Positions 17,971-29,095 of a stretch of DNA of 64,000 nt are shown piece by piece (the stretch's first letter is position 1; each line of letters opens with the position of its first letter). Under the pieces are notes generated by a model, which saw only the letters and a program-made list of their open reading frames with translations, did no database searches and had not been told where the DNA came from. Position numbers and translations under genes: made by a program. Source of the stretch: JAXGPP01 sp040766885 (lineage in GTDB: Bacteria > Planctomycetota > Planctomycetia > Pirellulales > Thermoguttaceae); NCBI GenBank assembly GCA_040766885.1, contig JAXGPP010000003.1, forward strand, positions 1-64,000. The letters are read 5' to 3'.

Positions 17971-20900
17971 ATGCGCATGCTGCTGACGTGTCTGTCCGTC
18001 CTTGTGGGAATCGCGCTGACGCAGTTCTTTGCGACGGCTCTGGAGGCGGCGAGCCCGGCACCGGTCGAATTGCGCTGTGAATACCTCCGCAATCCCTTGG
18101 GAATCGACGCTCATCAGCCCCGCTTGAGCTGGCGGATGGAACCCGCGGACCCGGGCGTGCGCGGCCAGCGTCAGACGGCCTACCAGGTGCTGGTCGCCAG
18201 CAGTGAAGACGCGCTTGCCAACGACAACGGCGATTTGTGGGATACGGGAAGAGTGGCATCGGACCAGTCGCTCCATGTAGCGTACGCCGGGCGAGAGCTG
18301 GCGTCGGAGCAGGCCTGCTGGTGGAAGGTGCGAGTGTGGGACCAGGTCGGGCAGCCCTCGAAGTGGAGCCTACCGGCGTTCTGGACGATGGGGCTTTTCG
18401 AGCCGAGCGACTGGCAGGCGCAGTGGATCGGGCGCGATGAACCGCCCGCGCCGGAACAGGAGAACGAACTGGGAAGCGCCGGAGCACAGTGGATCTGGTT
18501 CCCAGGCGAAAAGGGGGTGTCAGCGGCGCCAATCGGCACGCGATACTTCCGCCGTGCGTTCGATCTGCCGGCCGACCGCAAGATCCGCCACGGCGAACTG
18601 ATCCTGGCGGCCGACAACGAATTTGCCGCCGCTGTCAACGGCACTCACGCCGGCGCAGGCAGCAACTTCAAAGCCGCGGTGAAGATGGACGTGACCAAGA
18701 GCCTGCGCGGCAGCCGCAATCTCGTGGCGGCCTGGGCGAAAAACGTCGGCGGAAACTGATCCGGCCGGATTGGTCGGAGTATTGCGAATCGAGTTCGAAT
18801 CGGGCGCGCCGGTTGTGATCGCGACCGACCCCGAGTGGCGGACGTTCGACCGCGACATGAATCAATGGACCGTGCTGGAAGGAGACGACAGCGCCTGGCA
18901 GAAAGCGGAGGTGGTCGCGCCGGTGGGGGGCGGGCCGTGGGGCGAAGTGGCGGTGACCGACGAGAATCGCCGCCTGGCGGCTCGGATGCTCCGCAAGGAG
19001 TTCTCGGCGGCGCAGCCGGTGCAGCGGGCGATGGTCTATTTCAGCGGCCTGGGGCTTTCGGAACTCTATCTCAACGGCGACAAGGTGGGAGACCATGTTC
19101 TCTCTCCCGCGCTGACTGACTACACGAAACGGGTCCCGTATCTGACGTATGACGTGACCGACCGGATCCGCGCCGGGCGAAACGCACTGGGAGTGTGGCT
19201 TGGCAACGGGCGGTTCTACGCACCTCGCGGCAAGGTCCCCGCCAATACGGTCAGCTACGGCTACCCGATGATGAGGCTGCAGCTTGTGCTCGAATACGCC
19301 GACGGCTCGCGCGAGACGGTGGTGAGTGACGGGAGCTGGAAGCTTACCACGCACGGACCGATCGTCGCCAACAACGAGTACGACGGCGAGGAATACGATG
19401 CGCGGCGGGAGTTGCCGGGTTGGTGCATGCCCCAATTTGACGATGCCTCCTGGGACGCTGCACAACTGGTGGCCGGTCCGGCGGGGACGCTGGTGACCCC
19501 GATGATCGACCCGATTCGGGTAACGGAATACCTGCAACCGAAACAGGTCAGCGAGCCGCAGCCGGGCGTTTTCATCTTCGATCTCGGGCAGAACATGGTC
19601 GGCTGGTGCCGGCTGAAGGTTGTCGGTCCGGCAGGGGCAGTGGTAAAGCTCCGCCACGCGGAAACCTTGCGCGAGGACGGCACGCTCTACATGGACAATC
19701 TCCGCGGGGCCAAGGTCACGGACGTCTACACGCTCAAGGGCCAGGGCACCGAGGTCTATGAACCGCGGTTCACCTATCACGGCTTTCGATTCGTGGAAGT
19801 GACCGGTTTTCCCGGTCGCCCCGGGCTCGACGCCATTGAAGGCTGTGTGGTGAACGACGACCTTCCCAGCGCCGGGACGTTCGCCTGTTCGAATCCGACG
19901 ATCAATCGAGTTTACACCAACGTCCTGTGGGGCGTCCGGGGCAACTATCGCAGCATTCCAACCGACTGCCCGCAGCGCGACGAGCGGCAGGGCTGGCTCG
20001 GCGACCGCTCGGCCGAATCGAAGGGTGAAATGTTCCTGTTTCGCAACGCGCCGCTCTACGCGAAGTGGGTGCAGGACATGGTCGATGCACAGAAGGAAGA
20101 CGGCAGCGTTCCCGACGTATGTCCGGCGTATTGGCCGATCTACAGCGACAATGTGACCTGGCCGAGCAGCTTTGTCATAGTCCCCGGTTCGCTGTACGAG
20201 CAGTACGGCGATCTCCAGACGATCGCCCGCGCCTACCCGAGCATGGTGAAGTGGATCGATTACATGAGCACGTTCATCACCGACGACATCATGCCACGCG
20301 ACCAGTACGGCGACTGGTGCGTGCCGCCGGAAGACCCGAAGCTGATCCACAGCCAGGACCCGGCGCGCAAGACGGCCGGCCCGATCCTCGGCACGACGTA
20401 CTTCTACCACTGCCTCGAGCTCATGTCGCGTTACGCCGCGCTACTCAACCGGCCCGAAGATGCCGAACGGTTCACAAAACTCGCGGAGCGGCTCAAGAAG
20501 GCGCTCAACGCGAAGTATCTCCGACGCGATCTCGGCCAATACGACAACGGCGCGCAGACCACCTCCGTGCTGCCGCTCGCATTTGGGATGGTACCAGACG
20601 ACCAGCGGCAAGCAGTCTTCGATCACCTCGTGCGGAAAATCACCGACGAGACGCGAGGGCACATCGGCACCGGGCTCGTAGGCGGCCAGTGGCTCAACCG
20701 GGTGCTCACTTCCGGCGGCCGGCCCGACCTTGCGTACCGATTCGCGACCAACACAGGCTACCCGAGCTGGGGTTACATGGTGGCGAAGGACGCGACGACG
20801 ATCTGGGAACTGTGGAACGGCGACACTGCCGATCCAGCGATGAACTCGGGTAACCACGTAATGCTGGTCGGGGACCTGATCATCTGGCTCTACGAATGCC

Positions 20901-21259
20901 TGGCCGGCATCCAATCCGATCCGGCTGAACCGGGATTCAAGCACATCGTGATGAAGCCCGTAGTTGTGGGCGATCTTGGGTTCGTCACCGCCACGCACCA
21001 CTCGCCCTACGGTTTCATCGCCAGCCACTGGCGCCGAGATGGGCGGCACTTCACCTGGGAAATCACGGTTCCGCCCAACACGACGGCCACTGTCTGGGTG
21101 CCCGCCCATGCTGAGGCGCAGGTGACCGAATCTGGCCAGCCGATGGATCAGTCATCCGGAGTAGAGGTGCTGCGGCGCGAATCGGGCTACGTAGTCCTCA
21201 ACGTTGTGGGCGGCTCGTATCGGTTTGAAAGCGAGCTGGTCACCGACTCTGCCGGGTAA
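17971..21259 (+). pseudogene. secreted alpha-L-rhamnosidase (GH78) with one frameshift
   Basis: Two adjacent frames together encode one GH78 enzyme of about 1,095 residues. The first (17971-18759) has a leader MRMLLTCLSVLVGIALTQFF and the N-terminal beta domains (ELRCEYLRNPLGID, WWKVRVWDQ). The second frame, entered near 18765, continues with AGLVGVLRIEFESG and carries the catalytic (alpha/alpha)6 domain with DCPQRDERQGWLGDRSAESK, the general-acid region of GH78, ending with the C-terminal beta domain ITVPPNTTATVWVPA. The break lies between GTCGGCGG and GGATTGGTC. It could be a true mutation or a single sequence error. An intact enzyme would remove terminal alpha-L-rhamnose from exported polysaccharide. 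Confidence 0.85.
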
Positions 21260-21315
21260 GCTCGAACAGGGAGCCGCTGAATAGAAAGCACCGGGTCGGG
21301 TCCAAGAAAACGGCA

Positions 21316-21372
21316 AGGCCCATCCTTCTTTCAGCTCGGCCGGCTTCCCGGCCACCGGTTCAGGATGGGCCT
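21316..21372. terminator. bidirectional terminator between convergent genes
   Basis: AGGCCCATCCT at 21316-21326 pairs perfectly with AGGATGGGCCT at 21362-21372, and the enclosed loop has its own GGCCGG/CCGGCC stem. It sits between the rhamnosidase (+) and DUF6496 (-) ends. Confidence 0.55.
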
Positions 21373-21429
21373 CGTCTACCGGTATTGTTGCATCGTCTCT
21401 AGAGCAGGCAAGGGGCAAAAGGCGGATTT

Positions 21430-21609
21430 TTACCCGGACTTGGCCGGCACTTTGCCACCTTTCTTGCGGGCCTTGGATAACCCGATGGCGACGGCCTGCT
21501 TGCGGTTGGTCACTTTCTTGCCTGATTTGCCGCTCTTCAGTTTGCCGTGTTTGTACTCGTGCACGGCTTTGCCCACTTCTTCCTTCGCCTTGGGGCCGTA
21601 TTTTGCCAT
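21430..21609 (-). CDS. DUF6496 small basic protein
   Basis: 59 residues reading MAKYGPKAKEEVGKAVHEYK, then GKLKSGKSGKKVTNRKQAVA and IGLSKARKKGGKVP. The ATG at 21609 follows AAAGGAGCACATC. The very high Lys content and the pattern GPKAxExVxKAMHExKxGxLKSG with xxKVxxRKQAIAIGLSxAR are the DUF6496 signature. It is probably nucleic-acid binding given its charge, but no function is proven. It is divergent from the CsbD gene, about 165 bases away. Confidence 0.85.
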   Translation of the reverse strand: MAKYGPKAKEEVGKAVHEYKHGKLKSGKSGKKVTNRKQAVAIGLSKARKKGGKVPAKSG

Positions 21610-21775
21610 GATGTGCTCCTTTCAGCGGGATCGTGAATCCGATCGATTCGACGTTGAAAAGTCCACAATGCAAAAGCTGCGCCGGCTCTGGTAGGGCACA
21701 GTCTTTGCAGCAGAAGCGGACTGTTGCAGGCGGTTCGTTCATTTAAACGGATACCCACGCTTGAGGAGAACGATC

Positions 21776-21973
21776 ATGAATTGGGACGTTGTGAAAGGGA
21801 ACTGGAAGCAGTTTAAGGGCAACGCGAAGCAGAAATGGGGCAAGCTCACGGACGATGATCTTACGACCGTCGACGGCAGGCGGGAGCAACTGGCCGGCAA
21901 GCTTCAGGAGAAGTACGGCTACACCAAGGAGCAAGCCGAACGCGAACTCGACGAGTTCACGAAAACGCTCTAG
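21776..21973 (+). CDS. CsbD-family stress protein
   Basis: 65 residues from MNWDVVKGNWKQFKGNAKQ, chosen over the ATG at 21761 because TTGAGGAGAACGATC precedes it. CsbD marks are GNWKQFKGNAKQKWGKLTDD, GRREQLAGKLQEKYGYTKEQ and the final AERELDEF. CsbD proteins are small, hydrophilic and induced by general stress in many bacteria, with no known biochemical activity. A strong terminator follows immediately. Confidence 0.93.
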   Translation: MNWDVVKGNWKQFKGNAKQKWGKLTDDDLTTVDGRREQLAGKLQEKYGYTKEQAERELDEFTKTL

Positions 21974-21985
21974 CAGGATTGGATC

Positions 21986-22013
21986 GGGCCGCCCCGATGT
22001 TGCGGGGCGGCCC
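21986..22013 (+). terminator. rho-independent terminator of the CsbD gene
   Basis: GGGCCGCCCCG and CGGGGCGGCCC make a perfect 11-bp stem with loop ATGTTG, followed by TGTCTTTCTCT. Confidence 0.75.
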
Positions 22014-23321
22014 TGTCTTTCTCTATCGCGCGACTCGCGCTACAGCCCCTGCGGCGTCTTTCGCACTTCGGCCCGCCACGCGCCAAGGGGCAGGACGTTC
22101 GCCCGGGCGGCCCACGTATCCCAGGCGGAGGAAAGTTGCTGGACTCGATCGGGGTGCTTCGCGGCGAGGTCATTCATTTCGGTGCGATCGGCCTCCATGT
22201 CGTAAAGTTCCCACGGTTGGTTCTCCTTGGCCACGAGCTTCCACTTGCCATCGCGAACCGCCCGGTTCCCTTCGTGCTCCCAGAATATCGGGCCCGGCCG
22301 CTTGAGCGGCTGGCCGGAGATAATAGGCCGGAGGCTCACGCCTTCCAACGGAACAACCGGGCGACCTTCAACCTTGGCCGGATAGGTGGCACGGGCGACA
22401 TCAACGCACGTTGCCATGATGTCGATGAGATGTCCGGGATCGGAAATCAGCCGGCCGCGGCGCTCGGCGGGAATGGCCGCTGGCCAGTGCACGATGAGCG
22501 GAGTCGCAATGCCCCCCTCGTGGACCCAGTGCTTGTACTCGCGGAATGGCGTGTTGGAGACGTTCGCCCAGCCGCGCCCATAGCCGATAAATGTGTCCGG
22601 CCCACCGGGCATCACTCCGTAGCCTTGTCGCACGGGGCGACCATCGCGAGTCTGCTTGGGGATCATATCCGGCTGCAGCGCGTCGTTGGGCATGGGAGCG
22701 AGGGGTGATTGCGCGGCGTTGCGGGCCGGTTTCCTGGCGCGCCCCATTAGTTCGGCGCAGCCGCCATTGTCCTGGAGGAAGAAGATCAGCGTGTTGTCGA
22801 GTTCATCTTGCGCTTCGAGCGCCGCCACGATCCGGCCGATTCCCTGGTCCATGCAGTCGATCATCGCCGCATAGACCTCCATGCAACGGGCTTCCCAGGC
22901 CTGGTTGTCGACCGCAGTCCAGTCCTCTGCCTGCGGTGAAAGCTGCCACGACGGGTCGATCAGGCCCAATTCCCGCGCGCGATCCAGCCTCGCCCGGCGG
23001 ATCGGTTCGTACCCCCGGTCGTAATGCCCGTGGTATTTCGCGACATCCTTCTCCAGCGCGTGCATCGGCCAGTGGGCCGTCGTGTAGGCGACGTAGAGGA
23101 AGAACGGCTTGCCGCCGCGCGAGTCGTGTTCGGCGATGAATCGCGCGGCATGGTCGCTGATGGCGTCGGTGTAGTAGAACGGCTTGTGCTGGTACTCCGG
23201 ATCGGCGTAGGGCGAGATGTGAGTGTTGTCGCGGGTCAAGGAGACCGGATCGTAGAAGCTGCCGCCGCCGTGGATCGTGCCATAGAAACGATCGAAGCCC
23301 CGCTGGAGCGGCCAGTTGTGT

Positions 23322-25559
23322 CGTTCTTTCCGCACAACTGCCGTTGATTATCTTGGAATTTCATGGGGCGGGTCCAGGCGGGACGGTGGCCGGCGGTGTG
23401 TGTGAGTGGGACGATGCGGGGCGCGGGGCGTAGCGCCGGGCAAGGGCGGAGGCAGGGCAACCGCCGGCCAGGTTCGGCAGCGGCAGCGGCGTTGAGGGCA
23501 TTCTTCATCCGGTCGTGCGGCAGCGCGGCAATGTCCGGCGCGCGGTCCGCATTCGAGTTCGCGATGCGGGCGGACTCGACGTAAGTCGAGTCTGGCCGGA
23601 CTAGACTTACGTCGATGGTCCGTGTCGTAGTGCCACCCTCGGCGACGCTTCAGCGTTGTGTCGAACGCGACATTTCCTTCCTGCGGCACTTTGCCCGTCG
23701 CGGGGCGGCCGACACTGGCCGCCCGCGCGGCCACCTCCGCCGGAAGGGGGAAGAGAACGTTTTTCACGATGAAGAAAGCTTCCCGTTCGGGCTCGTGCTC
23801 CACCCTCCCGTCGCCGCAGCCGATCCTCGGACCGTCGCCCGCCCGCCGCGGCCGGCGCGCGGTCCTGGATACCGGCGCGCTTGCCGATCATCGAGGACTT
23901 CCTCCAGCGGATGAAGCTCGAAGCGGCACGCTCGCCGAGTTCCTCCCTGGCGACGATCGCCGCACCAAGATCCCCACCGCGCGCAGTGGTGATCCTCGTC
24001 AAGCAGATCCTGCTCTCCGCGCCGCTGTATGCCGTGGGCGAGTGGATCGCGGGACACGATCCGGCAAGCGCCTGGACTGAAGCCGGAACAAGTGGCCGCC
24101 TGGAACGACGACCGCGGCGGCCGGGCCCTGACGGCCCTCTTCCGCGCCCGACGCCGGCCGTCGCTCGTGCTGGCCCTCATGCGCTACATCGTGCAGCAGT
24201 TCGACCTCCATCTCGACGAGCTGCACAACGACTCGACCACCGTCTCCTTCTGCAGCCTGTACGCCAGCGCCTTCAAGGGGCCGCCCGTCACGGCAAGCCG
24301 ACGGTGGCCATCACCTGGGGCCACAACAAGGACCATCGCCCCGACCTCAAGCAACTGCTGTATATCCTCACCGTCACCCGCGACGGCGGGTCGATGGCCT
24401 TCCGCGTGGCCGAGCAACGGTGACCGACGACCACACCCGTCGAGAGCTGGGACTTGCTCTGCCGAAGTTGGCCGGCCGGCGCGACTTCCTCTACGTGGCC
24501 GACTGCAAGCTGGCCACGGTAGAGAACACCGTTCGCTGGCCCCAGCGGCGACGGCCGCTTCGTGAGCGTGCCGCCGCGGCCCATCGCGAGGACGGCGACT
24601 TCCGCCAGCAGCTCCGCGCCGGCCAGGTCGCCTGGGGCCGCTCGAGGACAAGGCCGGCATTCGAGGATGGATCGATCGTATGCGCCGTCGTTCGCTGCCG
24701 GAGAAAGCGGCACCCGGCAGCCCATCGGCGCTTCGGCAACAAGGCGCTGCAACAAGCCGGACCAGCGCCCGCGGACGGTGTCGGCCTCAAGGCCCAGCAG
24801 GAACTGCGTGACGCAACAACGGCTGCGGTCGCGGTCGCGCTGCAGGAGGAGAGCAGTACTCGCCGCGCACGGCGGAGATCCTCGACCGCCATCCAGGCCG
24901 CGACCTGGCTCCGGGTGCAGATCGACCAGCGTGTGGAAGAGACCTTCCGCCAGAGCCGCCGCGGACGTCCCGGCAAGGACACCACCTACGTCCGCGAGGA
25001 GTCGGTGCGGCTTCGATCTGGAGTACACGATCGACGAAGCCGAGCTGGCCCAGGAGCGGCTTACCGACGGCCTCTTTCCCCTCGTGACCAGCGCGACGCA
25101 CCAACTCGACGCCCGGGAGGTGCTTGAGGCCTACAAACGGCAGCCGCCGATCGAACGCCGCTTCGAGCAGCTCAAGACCGATTACCGCGTGGCCCGGTGT
25201 TCCTCAAGGGGACGTGGCCCGCATCGAGGCTTCCTCTGCGTCTACTTCTTCGCCGTGGGCGAGTCGCTCATCGAGCGTGCGCTTGCGGCAGGCGATGGAG
25301 CCACTGGCCTGGCGGCCCTGCCGATACCCGAGGACCGCGACTGCCGGCGCTGCAACGCGTCGCCTGTTCGACCTCTTCGACCCCACCCAGCGTCAAAATC
25401 TTCACCCGGTCCCGGCGAACCGATCCAATTCACCACCAAACTCTCCCCGCTCCACCGTCAACTCCTCCGCCTCCTCTCCCTACCCGTCACGCTCTACCGC
25501 TGAACTTCCCCACCCTGCGATATTCGGAGAATATGGGATGCAGTTGTGCGGAAAGAACG
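23322..25559 (+). mobile_element. IS1634-type insertion sequence, copy 1 (transposase broken)
   Basis: A 2,238-bp element with 20-bp perfect terminal inverted repeats CGTTCTTTCCGCACAACTGC, flanked by the 6-bp duplication TTGTGT (23316-23321 and 25560-25565). The ends and length match the intact copy at 52731-54994, with opposite orientation. About 150 bases at the left end are identical to that copy; inside, many one- and two-base differences break the transposase. It is inserted within the sulfatase gene. Confidence 0.92.
23769..25503 (+). pseudogene. IS1634-type transposase, copy 1, multiply frameshifted
   Basis: Starts MKKASRS like the intact copy and ends LPVTLYR before the stop at 25501. 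In between, recognisable pieces occur in all three frames: EDFLQRMKLEA, LHNDSTTVSF (first catalytic Asp), VADCKLATVEN (second Asp), RVQIDQRVEETFRQSRRGRP and IERRFEQLKTDYR (catalytic Glu). At least eight indels separate the pieces. It cannot make an active enzyme as written, but see the finding on sequence quality for this stretch. Confidence 0.88.
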
Positions 25560-26306
25560 TTGTGTCTGTCGGCATCGGTCTTGGGAAAGACCTTCTTGGG
25601 TAACGATGCCACTTGCCGACCGCGTAGCTGGAATAGCCGGCCGGTCAGCACTTCGGCAATGGTGCGGCAGCGATCGTTCAGATCGCCGCGGTAGCCGTCG
25701 TGGCCGCGGTCTTCCATCATGTGGCCGATGCCGGCCTGATGCGGTGGGAACCGGTCAGCAGGCTGTCGCGTCGAGCAACAGCAGGCCGTGTTGTAGAACT
25801 GGGTGAACCGCAACCCTTCGGCGGCGAGGCGATCGAGTTGGGTGTGGCAATCTCGCCCCGTCGAGGTCGGAGAAACCCATGTCGTCGGACATGATGAGCA
25901 CGATATTGGGCTGCGGACGATCAGTCTCGGCCCGAGCAGACCCGGACCAGCCGAGGCGAGAAGGGGCGATGACAAGCAGGGGCGAGCGAGCGGTGTAGAG
26001 GTGCATGATGGAATTGTCCATTCAGGCTGAAGTGCGGGAGCGATGCCTGGAGACGCGGGGACGCAGTTCGCTGCAGGCCAGCAGCGGCCTTCCTCTCAGG
26101 CCCCAGTATTGGAGCGCGTCACCAGTCGTCAACGTACGGCAGGTGGGACACTGGCAGGGGCGGAAGGCCGGGACTGGATAGGGAATCTGCCGGGTTGCAG
26201 CGGCGAGGGTCCGCCAATCACAATCTAGCAAGGGGATCTATGCGGCTCGGACGGGGCGCCCATCCAGTCTCATTGATCGCAGTTTCGGGACCTCAGACGA
26301 ACAACT

Positions 26307-27732
26307 ATGAACATGCAGTCAGTCTTGCTTGCGGCCGTCCTGTGGGCGGCGATGGGAACACCTTGTGGCCACGGCCGCCGATGCGGGCGCCCGACGTGCC
26401 GGAGCCTGCTTCGACGCCGGCCGCCGATGCCCCAAAAGTCCAAGCCTCTCCGACCGCCGAAAAACCGGCAGAAAAACCGGCAGAAAAACCGGCAAGAAAA
26501 CCGGCAGAAAAACCGGCAGAAAAACCGGCAGAAAAACCGGCAGAAAAACCGGCAGAAAAACCGGCAGAGAAACCGGCAGAAAAACCGGCAGAAAAACCGG
26601 CAGAAAAACCGGCAGAGAAACCGGCAGAGAAACCGGCTGACGGCCGCAAGGGAGAGCCGGCGAAGGGTGAGCCCGATCCGGCCATCATGTCGACCATGGC
26701 CGGAGGATCACGACTTCGCCCTGATGGAGAATATGTTGGCCCGATGAAGGCGGCGGGCCGCAAGTACCGGGCGGTCGCCATTCAAGTACGCCCGATGGGC
26801 AACGGCCGCTTCGAGGCCGTCAATGCCCGGCGGTCTGCCGGGCGAGACGAGCCGCAATAGCCTCCCGTGACGCTGATCGGCAAGCGCGCTGACGATTCAC
26901 TGGTGCTCTCGGGCGGTCCATGGGCGGCGTTTGTGGACCCACAGACTGCGTGCTCATCAATCGCCGGGGCCAGAGGTGGGTCGCCTGGAACGGGTGATTC
27001 GCGAAAGCGCCCACGCTGGGCGCGCATACACCCAAGGAACACGCGATCGTGCTCTTTGATGGCACGAACACCGAGAACTTCATCGTGGGCGGATCACCGG
27101 GGCTTGCTCATGCAGGGCGCGGGCCGGAAGCCCATGTTTCAGGATTTCGACCTGCATCTGGAGTTCCTGCTTCCGTACATGCCCGCGGGGCGTGACCAGG
27201 GGCGCGGCAATAGCGGCGTGTACCGCAGAGCCGTTACGAAGTCGGTGCGGCTCGATTCGTTTGCCGAACCGCCGACGTTCAGCAGCTGCGGAAGCCTCTA
27301 CCGGTTCCGAGAACTGCGTGAACATGTGCCTGCCGCCGTTGCGGCCAAGCGGATACCCGACATCGCCTTCACCGCGCGCGGGCTGGAATTCCGACGGCAC
27401 CAAGGCAAACAACGCACGGGTCACCGTCTGGCTCAACGGCGTGGTCGTGCAAGACAACGTCGAGTTGCCCGACAAGACGGGGGCGGGACAGCCCGAAGAG
27501 CCGACGCTCCTGCCGATCCGTCTGCAGGATCACGGCAATCCGGTCCGCTTCCGGAACATCTGGCTGGTCGATCGCGGTGCCGAGCCGGCAGGCGGATTTC
27601 CGGTATTCGTACCCTCAGAGGAAGACCAGAAGCCGGCGATCCGCCCATCACGAATGAAACCGGGCAAACGAAACCAACCCGAAACCCCCGGCCGCCGAAG
27701 AGGCCGAACCCGCTCAAAGCGACGAGGCATAG
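26307..27732 (+). pseudogene. secreted Lys-Pro repeat + DUF1080 protein, multiply frameshifted
   Basis: Begins MNMQSVLLAAVLWAAMG (leader), shifts frame twice, then has a low-complexity linker of 15 EKPA units and the segment EYVGPMKAAGRKYRAVAIQV. Later pieces are PWAAFVDPQT, FQDFDLHLEFLLPYMPAGRD followed by QGRGNSGVY, LDSFAEPPTFSSCGSLYRFR, ARVTVWLNGVVVQDNVELP and LLPIRLQDHGNPVRFRNIWL, the last three being canonical DUF1080 motifs in correct order. A stop occurs at 27730 in the frame ending EAEPAQSDEA. The intact product would be a large exported DUF1080 sugar-active protein with a charged spacer. At least six indels are needed to restore one frame. Confidence 0.75.
26459..26638 (+). repeat. 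12-bp tandem repeat encoding (EKPA)n
   Basis: Fifteen consecutive copies of GAAAAACCGGCA, with variants only in unit 4 (AGAAAACCGGCA, giving Arg), units 10, 14 and 15 (GAG codon), and the last base of unit 15. The repeat stays in phase, so it codes a rigid Lys/Pro/Glu spacer between leader and DUF1080 domain. Confidence 0.95.
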
Positions 27733-27752
27733 CAGGCGGCCGTGGAGATTGC

Positions 27753-28886
27753 ATGGCAAACGATCGGCATTGCTGGAGCGGTCGCGGACTGATCGCGATC
27801 GTTGTGCTCGTTCCGGATGGTTGCCACCGCCGGGCGGCCGGGAACGGCCTTTCCGGGCCGAGCATGGAGCAGTCCGCCTTGAGTCGCAGGGGATCGACCG
27901 CCAGCGGCTCGGCGAGGCCGTCCGGTACCTTGAAGAGCACTCTGGCCGCGACGGCAGCGAGAACTGTTCATCGTCCGTCACGGCCGCCTCGTGTGGGAAG
28001 GGCCGCAAGGTCGACCGACAGCACGGCATCTGGTCAATGACCAAATCGTTCACCAGCACGAGTGGCGGGGCTGTTGATCGACGACGGCAAATGCACGCTC
28101 GACACGCCGGTTTGCCAGTACGTTCCAGAGCTGGCCGCTGCCTACCTGGACCGCGACGACTACGACGATGACCAGCGGCTACCGTGCCGTCGGCGATGAA
28201 CCACAAGGAAGCTACACGCACGGGCCGAGTGCCACGTGGCGTCCCCGCCCAGCCCTTGTTCGCTCCGCCGGGCTCGAAGTATGCCTACTGGGACTCGGCG
28301 ATGAACGAATTGGGCCTCGTACTGACCCGGATTGCTGGCGAGCCGATCGAACAACTCTTCCGACGCCGCATCGCCGAACCGATCGGCATGGATGCCGAGC
28401 GCTTGGGACTGGGGCGACTTTGGCGAAATCGACCTGGTCGTCGCAGGGGTCGGGAAGTCAGGGAAAGCATGTCCGCATCACGGCTCGCGAGGCGGCGCGT
28501 CGGCCTGCTTTGTTCCTGAATCGCGGGAACTGGAACGGCCGAGCAATTGCTCAGCGGCGGAATGGGTCCGGCTCGCCACCGCGGTGCAAGTGTCTCCTTC
28601 ACTTCCGCTGGGGCACCCGGCCCAGCAGCATCGATGGCCGAGGCGTGTACGGGTTCAACTGGTGGTCCGCTGACCTCCAACCCAGGCGGTCTACGCCGCC
28701 ATCCCGACCTGCCCGGGGACCTGTTCTGGGCGGCCGGCCATAACAACAATCTCATGTTCGTCGCCCGGCCGCCAGATGGTCGTCGTGCGGCTGGGATTAA
28801 GACCAGGAGACCATTGCCGGCCGCATCAGCGTGGCCACGTGGAACAGTTTCTGCGACGGCTAAACCAAGCTTGCTCGGCTGAGTAA
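27753..28886 (+). pseudogene. secreted beta-lactamase-fold serine hydrolase, multiply frameshifted
   Basis: Starts MANDRHCWSGRGLIAIVVLV, a leader that may be a lipoprotein signal (..GCHR). In alternating frames the class C beta-lactamase / DUF302-type serine hydrolase order is visible: SQGIDRQRLGEAVRYLEEHS, HGIWSMTKSFTS (nucleophile Ser of SxxK), TMTSGYRAV, LFAPPGSKYAYWDSAMNELG (Tyr of YxN-like motif), RRRIAEPIGMDAER and VYGFNWW. The end reads EQFLRRLNQACSAE before TAA at 28884. Such enzymes hydrolyse esters or amides in the periplasm. At least five indels separate these pieces. Confidence 0.75.
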
Positions 28887-29095
28887 CCCCACCTGCGGCG
28901 GCTTCGAAGGCAACAATCCGCCGGACTTGACCAGCGGCTTTGAAGCTTCCCGTCGTGGTTTGCGGCGCGTCACCACGCACTGATCCTGACCCGTCAACTC
29001 GTTGCGCTGGCCCACCTCCTGGGGCCGCCTTACCCCCTCATTGATTTTGCGCGCAACGAAGTAGGATGGTGTGTTTATCACCCGGGAGGAGGAAC

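Larger units (their letters stand above)
22040..26006 (-). pseudogene. secreted sulfatase split by an IS1634-type element
   Basis: The C-terminal 427 residues (22040-23321) are clean: HNWPLQRGFDRFYGTIHGGG, FFLYVAYTTAHWPMHALEKD, FFLQDNGGCAELMGRARKP and LKRPGPIFWEHEGNRAVRDG, all arylsulfatase marks. The N-terminal part lies beyond the IS, at 25560-26006, with PNIVLIMSDDMGFSDLDG (metal Asp pair), FYNTACCCSTR for the formylglycine region, and HQAGIGHMMEDRGHDGYRGD. That part carries several frameshifts. The normal form of the cysteine motif is C-X-P/A-X-R; here the third place reads Ser, which may be a sequence error. Removing the IS and one copy of TTGTGT joins ...DADRHN to WPLQ as expected for the family. 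Role: desulfation of polysaccharide. Confidence 0.85.

Noticed and set aside
18668..20410. 580-codon open frame on the minus strand
   Set aside because: Shadow of the rhamnosidase catalytic part; composition is His/Arg/Val-rich as expected for a reversed GC-rich frame.
23314..23329. 8-bp target duplication GTTGTGTC for the IS
   Set aside because: It fits copy 1 only; in copy 2 the flanks differ at that length. A 6-bp duplication with ends starting CGTTC fits both copies.
26459..26638. CRISPR array
   Set aside because: Units are 12 bp with no spacers and are in coding phase (EKPA); no Cas gene is near.
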